Notes: generated by a model from the sequence alone, not told the origin. A stretch of DNA of 40,188 bases from Promethearchaeota archaeon (GCA_013375485.1 JABXKB010000003.1:1-40188); one strand, 5' to 3'. Shown: positions 9,597-17,468, counted from the stretch's first letter. Numbers and translations are program-made.

Positions 9597-10631
9597 ATGC
9601 AAGAGTTAGAGAGTTATCGATTGACATTGCAAACTAAGTTGTTCGGATGAAATTGTAAACTTTCAAGTGATAAGCTAGAGAAACTACTGGCTAATGCGGG
9701 CTTAAAGGGTGATATTGAAGATTCCGCCATTATCCCGGTACCGAATTCAAATATAGTTATGGTTAAAAATATTGACATATTCACACCAATTCTAGATGAA
9801 CCAGAAATTGTGGGAGAAATTGCCGCTGCTAATGTTACTAACGATATTTTCGCTTTAAATGTCCCAGAAATATCAGGTATGCTTGTTTTCTTAGGATTAA
9901 AGAAAAATATGCCTATGTACATAGCAGAAGGGATATTAAAGGGAATAAAAAACTTCATGGAGAAAAAGATTCACTCCAAAGTTCTTGGAGGTCATACCAT
10001 TTACTCGGAATGGCCACTTATTGGAGGGGAAGCAAGCGGATTTGTGGTAAGGGACAAGCTTATCAAAAAAGATTTCGTAAAAGAAGGTGATAAATTAATC
10101 CTAACTAAACCAATTGGAAACCAAGCAATAATGGCAGCATACAGATTACAAAAAAACAATCCTGACCTATTAGAAAATTTTTCTATGAATGAAATTGATG
10201 ATTCTATAGATTTAGCTATAAAATTAATGATAATGCCTCTTCAAGAGATAGTAAAAACTATCCATTCATACAAAGATGTATCATTTATTCACTCAATGAC
10301 GGATGTTAGTGGTTTTGGTCTGGCTGGGCATTTAAAGGAAATGCTTCAAAATTCGAAATTTTCAGCTACTATTGAAAAAATTCCTAGTATTAAACTGACA
10401 AGTGAATTAGCTTATAAGTTTGGCTATAAATATGATAACTGCGAGATGCCTGAAACTGCTGGGGGGATGCTACTCTCTGTAGATCATCAATACGTAGAAG
10501 AATTTTCACAAAGACTTAGTAATGAATACAACGTGAAAAATTGGATTATAGGTACAATCGATAACATAAATAAACCTAAATATGTTCGTGTTTCTAAAAA
10601 CGCCGAATATATTGAAATAACAAAAATTTAA
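9597..10631 (+). CDS. selD: Selenophosphate synthetase, selenoprotein (Sec at residue 18), copy 1
   Basis: SelD makes selenophosphate from selenide and ATP, the selenium donor for selenocysteine synthesis. The gene runs through an in-frame TGA at 9648-9650. Decoded as Sec, the N-terminus reads G-U-N-C-K-L, matching the GCGCK active site of E. coli SelD (Cys17, Lys20). Downstream are FTPILDEPEIVGEIAAANVTND (metal and ATP-binding Asp and Asn), GGHTIYSEWPL, TKPIG, TDVSGFGLAGH and AGGMLL, so the whole enzyme of 344 residues is present. The ATG at 9597 has GAGGTGA 4 bases upstream. Normal decoding would give a 17-residue peptide. A SECIS-like element starts directly after the stop codon. The enzyme makes the substrate for its own Sec residue, so expression may depend on selenium supply. 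Confidence 0.95.
9648..9650 (+). other. In-frame TGA read as selenocysteine (selD copy 1)
   Basis: TGA is codon 18 of the frame starting at 9597. The frame is conserved as SelD on both sides of it, and the position corresponds to the catalytic Cys17 of E. coli SelD, where many SelD proteins carry selenocysteine. The second selD copy has TGA at exactly the same codon. Confidence 0.95.
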
Positions 10632-10703
10632 CGATGTCAATGAAATAAGCAAAAACACATCATTGTGGGAGCTTATTGAGAATTCTGTTGTCCAACAGCG
10701 TCG
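10632..10703 (+). promoter_or_regulatory. SECIS-like element after selD copy 1
   Basis: This 72-nt structured segment begins at the first base after the stop codon. An outer helix pairs CGATG (10632-10636) with CGTCG (10699-10703). Inside lies ATGA (10640-10643), then a perfect 7-bp stem AATAAGC (10644-10650)/GCTTATT (10671-10677), a 5-base A bulge, a 4-bp CACA/TGTG hairpin, and GA (10678-10679) opposite the ATGA. This order of ATGA, stem, A-rich bulge, upper hairpin and GA is that of eukaryotic SECIS elements with their kink-turn core. A further hairpin CTGTTG/CAACAG (10685-10698) precedes the closing strand. The same plan with different bases follows selD copy 2. Confidence 0.85.
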
Positions 10704-10748
10704 AATATAATTGGTTGTTTTTACTTCTTATTTTTAATTTTATTAGAT

Positions 10749-10775
10749 TTATTTATCGATAAAATAGATAAATAA
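10749..10775. repeat. 9-bp inverted repeat upstream of selD copy 2
   Basis: TTATTTATC (10749-10757) and GATAAATAA (10767-10775) are perfect inverted copies with a 9-base spacer. The site lies in the 160-base gap between the first SECIS-like element and the second selD, just upstream of a TATA-like TTTTTATAAATATT at 10785-10798. It could be an operator for copy 2 or a hairpin ending the copy 1 transcript. Low complexity makes chance occurrence possible. Confidence 0.4.
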
Positions 10776-10784
10776 TATCGAAAA

Positions 10785-10798
10785 TTTTTATAAATATT
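10785..10798 (+). promoter_or_regulatory. selD: Possible TATA box for selD copy 2
   Basis: TTTTTATAAATATT fits an archaeal TATA element. It lies about 70 bases upstream of the copy 2 start at 10864, leaving room for a short leader. Having its own candidate promoter suggests that copy 2 can be transcribed separately from copy 1. The surrounding sequence is AT-rich, so this is only a suggestion. Confidence 0.35.
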
Positions 10799-10863
10799 TA
10801 GAATTTGATTTATTAACTAACTATAAATCAAAATTTAATAAAAATCATAAAAAGTTGAGGTGT

Positions 10864-11892
10864 ATGAGCAAAAATTTAAAATATCGATTGACTACAGACG
10901 TAAAGATACATGGATGAAGCTGTAAACTTGGACAAAACGACTTAAATGATTTATTAACTAAAGTAGGTCTGGCAGGAGACATTGAAGATGCTGCTATTAT
11001 ACCTATTCCCAATAGTGAATTGGTTCTTATCAAAAGTATTGATATTTTCACTCCTATTATTGATGAACCTGAAATAACTGGTGAAATTGCTGCCTGTAAT
11101 GTGACAAATGATATATTTGCTATGAATGTACCTGAGATATCGGGAATGCTTGTCTTCTTGGCAATTAGTACAAGAACTCCGATGGAAGTTGCTGAAGGGA
11201 TTCTAAAAGGAATAAAAAACTTTATGGAAAAGAAACTAAATTCCCGAGTGGTTGGTGGGCACACCATTTACAGTGAATGGCCATTAATCGGCGGAGAGGC
11301 TTCTGGATATGTCCATAAAGATGCAATTATTCAAAAGCAAGGAGTAAAGAAAGGAGATAAACTAGTTTTAACCAAACCGATAGGATTACAAGCGATTATG
11401 GCATCATATAGGATTCTTAAGGATTTTCCAGAAATACTAGAACATTATTCTAAAGTAGAACTCCAAAAATCTATCGATCTTGCCGTAAAAGTAATGACAA
11501 CTTCTAATCAAGATGTTGTAAAAACGATCCATGCATACAATGATTTTTCATTTGTTCATGCATTAACTGATATTACAGGATTTGGTTTAGCTGGTCATAC
11601 TGCTGAAATGCTTCAGAATTCTGATTTATCTGCAATAATTGATAATATTCCATCAATAAAGTTATCTAAAGAGATATCTAATGAGTTAGGATATGCTTTT
11701 GATGATTGTTATTGTCATGAAACAGCTGGAGGTATGCTACTTGCCGTAGATCCTGCTAAAGCAGAAGATTTTACGACCACACTTACGAGTAATAAGGTTT
11801 CTAACTGGATTGTTGGATCAATAGATAAAGTTCAACCAGGGCTAGTTAGAATCGCAGATAATGCTCAAAATGTTGAAATTACAAAATTATAA
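10864..11892 (+). CDS. selD: Selenophosphate synthetase, selenoprotein (Sec at residue 18), copy 2
   Basis: This second complete SelD of 342 residues follows the first in the same orientation. TGA at 10915-10917 is again codon 18 and gives G-U-S-C-K-L. The body is closely similar to copy 1 over its whole length, sharing for example TNDIFA(M/L)NVPEISGMLVF, GGHTIYSEWPLIGGEASG and the GFGLAGH loop, so the pair arose by gene duplication. Differences are spread evenly and both active sites are intact, so neither is obviously decaying. The ATG at 10864 has TTGAGGTG just upstream. The glycine-rich C-terminal motif is HETAGGMLL rather than the usual QTSGG in both copies' style. A SECIS-like element follows the stop codon at once, and the cinA-like gene converges from the other side. 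Confidence 0.94.
10915..10917 (+). other. In-frame TGA read as selenocysteine (selD copy 2)
   Basis: TGA is codon 18 of the frame opening at 10864, the same codon position as in copy 1, with Cys and Lys of the active site two and three codons later. Confidence 0.94.
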
Positions 11893-11964
11893 TGATGTTA
11901 ATGATATAAGCTTAAACATTATAAATGAATGCTTATGGAAAATTCCACCTGCGAGGTGGCATCA
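11893..11964 (+). promoter_or_regulatory. SECIS-like element after selD copy 2
   Basis: This element has the same 72-nt length and plan as the first and again starts directly after the stop. The outer helix is TGATG (11893-11897)/CATCA (11960-11964). The core is ATGA (11901-11904), stem TATAAGC (11905-11911)/GCTTATG (11931-11937), a 5-base TTAAA bulge, a CATT/AATG upper hairpin with a 3-base loop, a 3-base AAT linker, and GA (11938-11939). The extra hairpin is CCACC (11945-11949)/GGTGG (11955-11959). Against copy 1, the outer helix, upper hairpin and extra hairpin differ in bases but keep pairing, which is good evidence for an RNA structure. Confidence 0.85.
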
Positions 11965-11973
11965 AACTTAGAA

Positions 11974-12768
11974 TTATTCTCTTTCTTTTATTTTACCTTT
12001 TAGTTTTGTAACAATTTCTCTTATTTCATTTAGTGCTTTATCTATCAATTCTTCTCCATTCTCTATATTAAAAGCAGTAATCGAAACCTCTACCTCGACA
12101 GATAATCCGATCTTAGGATGCGTCTTAATCCACAACTGAGGATATTTTTTCTCTAACTCATTTGTATATGCTGCAATCTGACTTTCTCCTATGCCTGAAA
12201 AAAGAAATCCTTTTTCGATGAACTTTCCCCTTTTTTCTTCTAAAATTGGTGTAATCAAATTTCTAAACATCGCTTTCATCTCAGTAGGTACTCCAGGAAG
12301 TATGAAAATCGTTGAATCTCCTTCATTAATCTTGACCCCTGGAGCTGTACCTACTGTATTGGGTAAAACAACAGATCCTTTAGGAAGATAAGCCATTTTT
12401 TCTCTTTCTTTTGTCATTCCTTCAAGTTTTAAAAGACCCATTTGATGAGCGTGTTCATAAGCTTTTTTTATTGATTTATAAGCATGTTGATTTAACTCCA
12501 AATTCCTATTCAAACCATTAGCTATCCCTTGTAAAGTCATATCATCGAAAGTTGGACCGATTCCTCCTGATGTTATAACAATATCTGGAGAACGTTTTAA
12601 TATATCCCTAATTGTAGAAGATAGTATTTCTAAATCATCTCCTATTGTTGTTATTCTCTCTACTCTATGCCCATATTTTGTAATTCTTTTTGCCATCCAA
12701 TGCGAATTTGTATCTTGAGTCTTTCCAATAAGGATTTCATTTCCTATCATTAACAGTTCAGTATTCAA
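11974..12768 (-). CDS. CinA N-terminal-like / MoaB-type nucleotide-binding protein
   Basis: This 264-residue protein has the MoCF (molybdopterin-binding-like) domain of the CinA family. It begins MNTELLMIGNEILIGKTQDTNS and has the loop ITSGGIGPTFDDMTLQGIA near residues 62-80, then VLPNTVGTAPG and FILPGVPTEM, all typical of the CinA N-terminal domain. The C-terminal NMN amidase domain of bacterial CinA is missing, as in archaeal homologues. Family members are linked to nucleotide pyrophosphatase or repair activities; the substrate here is unknown. The start is TTG at 12768 with GAGGT upstream at normal spacing. Its 3' end stops only 9 bases from the second SECIS-like element, so read-through would make antisense RNA to it. 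Confidence 0.82.
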   Translation of the reverse strand: MNTELLMIGNEILIGKTQDTNSHWMAKRITKYGHRVERITTIGDDLEILSSTIRDILKRSPDIVITSGGIGPTFDDMTLQGIANGLNRNLELNQHAYKSIKKAYEHAHQMGLLKLEGMTKEREKMAYLPKGSVVLPNTVGTAPGVKINEGDSTIFILPGVPTEMKAMFRNLITPILEEKRGKFIEKGFLFSGIGESQIAAYTNELEKKYPQLWIKTHPKIGLSVEVEVSITAFNIENGEELIDKALNEIREIVTKLKGKIKERE

Positions 12769-12861
12769 GGTAAAACCTCAAAATATTAATTGAAATTTAA
12801 CTATAAAGTATTAATTTAATAATTTCATTAAATCTTTCTTTAAAGTATAATTTGATAAAAT

Positions 12862-12888
12862 TAGGAAATAATCGATTTAAATTTCCTA
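12862..12888. repeat. 8-bp inverted repeat upstream of 12916 gene
   Basis: TAGGAAAT (12862-12869) and ATTTCCTA (12881-12888) are perfect inverted copies separated by 11 bases, ending 27 bases before the start codon at 12916. The position suits an operator or leader hairpin for the following two-gene operon. No known regulator motif is recognised. Confidence 0.4.
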
Positions 12889-12915
12889 TTAACTTAGAAT
12901 TTTTAACATCGAATA

Positions 12916-13488
12916 ATGATGACAATCGAAATTGATGATGCTGGGACCGGAGATTTGGTAGGAGATGTATTCATAGGGTTATTAAGAAAAGAATCTGGAG
13001 AACTAGTTTTTAAATCATTACCGGTTCAGCTTTTTCAAGGTGAAAACTGGAAAAACAAAAAACCGTATGAAGTTGTCGTTAAAGTTGTACGAGAGGGACT
13101 GATGGAACTAAATTTCCAGAAGGATAATGAGTTAATTCAGTTATGTCGTGGAAATATTTTTGATAATTTAAGAAATTATTTTTTAGAAGAAGGAATTAAT
13201 TATGAAGATGCCATAGTTGAGGGGAGATTACAGGACGCTGTTGAAGCAAAATTAATTGAGCACCTTCGTAATGATTTAGGTGTTAGATCAAAAAGTTTAA
13301 CTACGAAGAGTGGAGCCAAACGGTTTTTTATTTTGTTAAATTGGGTTTCTTACAATTTTTTTAAAAGGGAAAAGTATGTAAAATCAGGCTTTAAAAAATG
13401 GAACACTGTTTGGCGAGATCGAGCTATTGAAAAATATAATAAAATTCAAAAATCAAAAAAAAAAATCGCTATTGAAAAAGGGATATGA
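12916..13488 (+). CDS. Conserved protein with possible RNase H-like fold
   Basis: This 190-residue protein is not recognised with certainty. Its N-terminus MMTIEIDDAGTGDLVGDVFIG resembles the first strand of RNase H-fold proteins such as RNase HII (which reads GIDEAGRG), with acidic residues at the strand end. The middle is mixed alpha/beta, and the C-terminal third is basic and helical with WNTVWRDRAIEKYNKIQKSK, which could contact nucleic acid. ATG occurs twice in a row at 12916 and 12919 and either may be used. The stop overlaps the next start by four bases (ATGA), so it is translationally coupled to the PIG-L deacetylase. The RNase H idea is inference only. Confidence 0.55.
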   Translation: MMTIEIDDAGTGDLVGDVFIGLLRKESGELVFKSLPVQLFQGENWKNKKPYEVVVKVVREGLMELNFQKDNELIQLCRGNIFDNLRNYFLEEGINYEDAIVEGRLQDAVEAKLIEHLRNDLGVRSKSLTTKSGAKRFFILLNWVSYNFFKREKYVKSGFKKWNTVWRDRAIEKYNKIQKSKKKIAIEKGI

Positions 13489-14168
13489 AAATAGTTGTTT
13501 TTGCTCCTCATCCTGATGACGAAATTTTTGGATGTGGTGGAAGTATTTTAAAATGGATGGATGAGGGATATGATATTCATATTGTTTATGTCACTGATAA
13601 TCGAGTATTATTATCCTGGGGAAGAGCACATGGACAATTGTTAGAAGAAGACGCTAAGGATTATATTAATTTAAATGAAGATGAAGTTGGGAAAATAGGT
13701 ATAGAAGAAGCGCTTCAGGTTGCAAAGTCTTTTGGTTTTCCAAGAGAGAATATCCATTTATTTAAATTCCATGATCAAGACGCTAAAAATCAAATCACTG
13801 AGGGGGTTAAACTAGCTATAAATATTATAAAAGATGCTAATCGAATTATCTTACCAAGTGATAATAACAATCATTCCGATCATCAAGCGACTCATACTAT
13901 GGTCAAACAAGCTGTTAAAGAACTTCACTTACAAAAAGTAGAATTTTATGTTTATGCTTTATATAACATATTAAAAGCACCAAAGGAAAAACACCTCAAA
14001 ATAAAAATAGTAGAATACCAAAATCAATTATATGAGTTAATGAAAGGATATAAAACCCAATTATGTTTAAAAGATACTCAAATAGGTTGGCAATTATTAA
14101 AAAAAAAGAGAACAGAAAGATTTGGAATCTTCACGTATGAAGATATGAACAAATTTGAGAATTTTTAA
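13485..14168 (+). CDS. PIG-L/LmbE family N-acetylglucosamine deacetylase-like hydrolase
   Basis: This 227-residue protein is a zinc-dependent deacetylase of the PIG-L/LmbE family, acting on N-acetylglucosaminyl compounds. The signature VVFAPHPDDEIFGCGGSI is at the N-terminus (His, Asp and Asp for zinc and catalysis), and the second zinc His lies in PSDNNNHSDHQATH near residue 130. The length fits the family. It overlaps the preceding gene by ATGA, so the two are an operon. Substrates in archaea may be lipid-linked sugars or thiol cofactor precursors; nothing here decides between them. Its end overlaps the convergent zinc-ribbon gene by four bases. Confidence 0.87.
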   Translation: MKIVVFAPHPDDEIFGCGGSILKWMDEGYDIHIVYVTDNRVLLSWGRAHGQLLEEDAKDYINLNEDEVGKIGIEEALQVAKSFGFPRENIHLFKFHDQDAKNQITEGVKLAINIIKDANRIILPSDNNNHSDHQATHTMVKQAVKELHLQKVEFYVYALYNILKAPKEKHLKIKIVEYQNQLYELMKGYKTQLCLKDTQIGWQLLKKKRTERFGIFTYEDMNKFENF

Positions 14169-14854
14169 TTGAGATCCGTTCCACAATTTTTACATATTTT
14201 ATCATTTAGAGCATTTTTATCATAACCACAAGCAAAACAAATTAAATATTTTCCATTTTTAGGTTGCTCAAAATCCATCCCTGTTACCGGTTGCGTGTCT
14301 CCTTCTGAGGCTTCCTGTTTTTTTGGTTTAAACTTTTCACTTTCTTCAGCTTTAGCACGTTGTTTTTCTACAAAATCTACATCGTGTGGTGTTATTATTT
14401 TGAACTCTTCTGAAGGCTTAATTTCTTTAAATCCTTTTGGTAAATTTTTTAAATCAGAATCTTCGATAATATCAGGTTGACTATCAATGGTTGAGTTTAT
14501 AGCTGAACTTTTATCCAGTTCTTCCTCTTGTGAAGGAAATTTCTCATTTTTGAAAATTGGAGGTGAAATTTCTTCTTCTGAAACTTCTTTGGGAGTTTCT
14601 AAATCTTCTGTATATATTTCTTCTTTAAATTGACTTGCTTTTAAGTTTTTTATATGCGCAAAAATACCCTTTGTCCTATTAATAATCATGTTTTTGAAAG
14701 ATGCGTTGATCTTCGGAGATTTTGAAAAATTTAGAGCCATTTCAGATATATCTACCCATTGTTGGATCGCAGCCTTAATATCACCTTTTTTTTCAAATCT
14801 TTGTGCTATTGCAATTTTCTTTCCCAGCTCTTTATTAAATTGTGTGATATTCAT
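14165..14854 (-). CDS. MIT-like helical domain plus C-terminal zinc ribbon
   Basis: This protein of about 229 residues has three parts. The first 80 residues are helical, with the pattern KKIAIAQRFEKKGDIKAAIQ, then WVDISEMAL and FAHIKNLK, similar in spacing to MIT-type three-helix hairpins that recruit ESCRT partners. The middle is acidic, rich in Glu, Ser and Pro, and probably disordered. The C-terminus is a zinc ribbon, CFACGYDKNALNDKICKNCG. I place the start at the ATG at 14854; a TTG at 14887 would add 11 residues. The MIT comparison is made by eye. A PCI or TPR-like helix bundle is the alternative. It is convergent with the PIG-L gene and divergent from the large TPR protein. Confidence 0.6.
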   Translation of the reverse strand: MNITQFNKELGKKIAIAQRFEKKGDIKAAIQQWVDISEMALNFSKSPKINASFKNMIINRTKGIFAHIKNLKASQFKEEIYTEDLETPKEVSEEEISPPIFKNEKFPSQEEELDKSSAINSTIDSQPDIIEDSDLKNLPKGFKEIKPSEEFKIITPHDVDFVEKQRAKAEESEKFKPKKQEASEGDTQPVTGMDFEQPKNGKYLICFACGYDKNALNDKICKNCGTDLN

Positions 14855-15021
14855 AATAGAATCTTTTATTTCTTCTTTAAAATACAATGTTTACAAATAA
14901 ATTCTGATTATTAAATCTTTATTCTAATCTTGATATAAAATTTAATATTTATAATCACTACTAGTTATATAAGAATATTTACTGCCTCTAAGAACATTAA
15001 TTACTTAAGAGCGATAAGTAT

Positions 15022-16911
15022 ATGTCAATTAACCCATTTTCTTCAAATGAGATAAAAACCTTAAGGGAATTTATTGAAAAAAATGGGTGGAAGATAGAGA
15101 AACATATTGAAAATTATTTTCGATATAGTTTAAAAAAGAACAAGTTAGTTCTTTTCACTATCAAATTTCCTATAACGTTACCAATAAGAATTAATATCCC
15201 CTTTGAAGTTGTGAGCTTCCAAATTTCAATAGCCTTCCAATTTTGGAATTTAAATAAGGATATATATACCAATATTCTTTATTTTATGAAAACATTAAGA
15301 AATTTAGCCATATCTTTAACTCTAGAACATAATTTCCCTCTTGACGGAAAAAAAGAACAACTTAATAACTTATTAAACTTAGTAATTCCAGAACTTATCC
15401 ATAATGAAAATGAGAGCTCATGGCTAAATCGTATAAGGATTTCACTTATGAATAAGGGAGATAAATTAAAAGACTATTCGAACCAAGAATTAAAAAAATT
15501 TCAAGAAGCTCTTCAAGACTTAGGATTAAAACCTACTTTCAAAATACCTTGGGAGCTGAGGTATGGGATTCCTAAGATTAGAACCTCTGAAACTATATTT
15601 TTCTCAGATGATGGTAATCTTGATGAATTTTTTATTTTAGAGAAGGGTTATTTTACTTATATCAAAGATATTGAATATGATAAACTTCATATTAGGGGAT
15701 TATTTGATAGTTATACTTCATATATTTTAAATGATTTATTTAGTAGTAATCCAGAATTTAAATTAGAATTACTTTTAGAAAATTGGATTAAATTTACACG
15801 CTTAATATTAAATTCTGTAAAAGAAATTATTGAAGCTAGAAATATTAACCAAACCGAATTGATAAAATTTCGCTCCAATAAAGAACTTTTATATAATAAT
15901 CCAAACTTCATTGAAGACCATAATAATTTTCCCTTCTCTGCATTAAGTTATGAAAGTTCGATTTCAAAGGAGTTATTTGCTATTCATAATGATTTATTTA
16001 ATAAGCCTCCATCTAATTTTGAAGTAATAGAATCCATAAATCAATATGTTGAAGCTGAAGAATTAGTCAAAAACTATAGATTTGAAGAAGCTGCTCATCT
16101 TCTAAATGAAGCTTTAATTGTGTTTAACAAGAATCAACAAAAAAAAATAGTTGTATCAATTTTACTTAAATTAAGAAAAATAGCGAAACTTTTAAATCAC
16201 AAAGATACAGCTCTTAATTATCTACAAAATGCACTAGGTGTCGCTAAATCGGGTGAGATTCCAATAGATTATATTATAAGAATTCACTATAAACTAGGTG
16301 TCACATATTATAACAGAAAGGAATTTGAAGAGGCTTTAAATCATTTTAGAGTTATTAATAATTTTTTAGAAAATGAAGAAATATCATTTGAAAAAGAAAA
16401 ATTCATAGGGGCAGCATATCTCTATATTGGACTAATATTACTGGAACATGAAAAAATTGATGATTCTAAAATCTATTTCAAGAACGCTTTTCAAATCGGA
16501 AATAAAAATTTACAAGTAAAATTAAATTATTGCCTTCTTCGTGCTATTTATTATAAAAAACACGGAAATTTGGTATTAACTCAGAAATTTTTGAAAGCTG
16601 GTTTAGATACAGTTGGATTAAATTTTGAAAACAAAGAGATTCTCAAACTTCAAATAAATTTAATTCTTGAATTGTCAGAATTCTATATTCATTACCGAAA
16701 AGATGCTAAAAAGGCTCATTCCCTATTAAAGAATCTTGAGAATCACATAACACTAAGAAAAATTAGTAATATGAAGAGAGCAATACGTTGGAATCTGTTG
16801 ATGAGTGATTTATATAATACTTTTAGTGAAAATCGTGATAAATCTCAGTTTTATCTAAAACAGAGTAAGAAGTTAAAAACCCAACTTCACACAATAGGAG
16901 TAAGTGATTAG
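15022..16911 (+). CDS. Large protein with C-terminal TPR repeats
   Basis: This 629-residue protein has an N-terminal region of about 330 residues with no family I recognise, mixing strands and helices (FSSNEIKTLREFIEKNGWKI, then IKFPITLPIRINIPFEVVSF). From about residue 340 it is TPR-like, with units such as FEEAAHLLNEALIVFNK, KDTALNYLQNALGVAKSG, FEEALNHFRVINNFLENE and IDDSKIYFKNAFQIGNK. Archaeal genomes often hold such TPR proteins as partners in complexes or as signalling scaffolds. The ATG at 15022 has no strong ribosome binding site. The gene ends 16 bases before the convergent S30e gene. Confidence 0.65.
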   Translation: MSINPFSSNEIKTLREFIEKNGWKIEKHIENYFRYSLKKNKLVLFTIKFPITLPIRINIPFEVVSFQISIAFQFWNLNKDIYTNILYFMKTLRNLAISLTLEHNFPLDGKKEQLNNLLNLVIPELIHNENESSWLNRIRISLMNKGDKLKDYSNQELKKFQEALQDLGLKPTFKIPWELRYGIPKIRTSETIFFSDDGNLDEFFILEKGYFTYIKDIEYDKLHIRGLFDSYTSYILNDLFSSNPEFKLELLLENWIKFTRLILNSVKEIIEARNINQTELIKFRSNKELLYNNPNFIEDHNNFPFSALSYESSISKELFAIHNDLFNKPPSNFEVIESINQYVEAEELVKNYRFEEAAHLLNEALIVFNKNQQKKIVVSILLKLRKIAKLLNHKDTALNYLQNALGVAKSGEIPIDYIIRIHYKLGVTYYNRKEFEEALNHFRVINNFLENEEISFEKEKFIGAAYLYIGLILLEHEKIDDSKIYFKNAFQIGNKNLQVKLNYCLLRAIYYKKHGNLVLTQKFLKAGLDTVGLNFENKEILKLQINLILELSEFYIHYRKDAKKAHSLLKNLENHITLRKISNMKRAIRWNLLMSDLYNTFSENRDKSQFYLKQSKKLKTQLHTIGVSD

Positions 16912-16926
16912 AATAAAAGATCTTTC

Positions 16927-17133
16927 TTATCTTCTTTTAAATTGAGCTCTTTTAGCTCCAAGACTATCTTTTTGACCTCCAAAGCCACCTTTTACTATCC
17001 TTTGTACAAATAATTCTCGGAATCGCATTCTTGGAGATTTTTTTTTAGTAGCATTTACTCCAGTTCGTTCAATTTTTGGAGTTTGCATTTTTACTTTTCC
17101 TGCTTTTGTTAAGGAACCATGAGAACCAGGCAT
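16927..17133 (-). CDS. rps30e: Ribosomal protein S30e
   Basis: This 68-residue basic protein matches ribosomal protein S30e of the small subunit. The N-terminus GSHGSLTKAGKVKMQTPKIE closely resembles the mature eukaryotic S30e start (HGSLARAGKVRGQTPKV). The remainder is basic (KKKSPRMRFRELFVQRIV), ending KRAQFKRR. In most eukaryotes it is made as a ubiquitin-like fusion; here it stands alone. S30e is found in eukaryotes and only some archaea, including Asgard lineages, and so helps to place the organism. It has its own short AT-rich promoter region at about 17140-17200. Confidence 0.92.
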   Translation of the reverse strand: MPGSHGSLTKAGKVKMQTPKIERTGVNATKKKSPRMRFRELFVQRIVKGGFGGQKDSLGAKRAQFKRR

Positions 17134-17309
17134 TTTTTTATAAACCTATATTATAATTTGTTTTGTATAATAATATAAAAAATTTATAACTCTTAAATTT
17201 TGCCATCTTTACTACTTCTCTTAAAAATTGGGCTCCTATTTTTTATTAAAGTTATTTATTTTATTTTTAATTATACTAAATTCTATATTAAGAGTAATGA
17301 GATTAATCT

Positions 17310-17468
17310 ATGTTTGATGAAAAAACTAACAATAATAATTTAGAAAAATTGAATAGAAATGAGGAAAAGATATTATATAGCGTTGATAAAATTGTATGCT
17401 TTGCATGTGGAGAAAAAATAGATAAAGAAACCACAGTATGTCCCTATTGCAAGACAACTATCAAGTGA
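17310..17468 (+). CDS. Small zinc-ribbon protein, 52 residues
   Basis: The frame ATG 17310 to TGA 17466-17468 encodes 52 residues. A polar, Asn-rich N-terminus is followed by CFACGEKIDKETTVCPYC, a four-cysteine zinc ribbon, then a short basic end. It is too short for usual gene callers but has an intact cysteine pattern like that of the next gene. The two are on the same strand 79 bases apart. Function is unknown; stand-alone ribbons often serve in protein-protein contacts. Confidence 0.65.
   Translation: MFDEKTNNNNLEKLNRNEEKILYSVDKIVCFACGEKIDKETTVCPYCKTTIK

Noticed and set aside
9597-9650. TGA in selD as a true stop or a sequencing error
   Set aside because: The same codon is TGA in both copies, matches the catalytic Cys/Sec site and is backed by SECIS-like elements.
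9614-9958. Minus-strand open frame opposite selD copy 1
   Set aside because: It is a shadow of the coding strand; the matching frame is also open in copy 2 because the proteins are alike. It has no ribosome binding site and its product is Pro/Ser-rich low-complexity.
10845-11267. Minus-strand open frame opposite selD copy 2
   Set aside because: Same reason as for copy 1; it covers the Sec codon and most of a well-conserved enzyme on the other strand.
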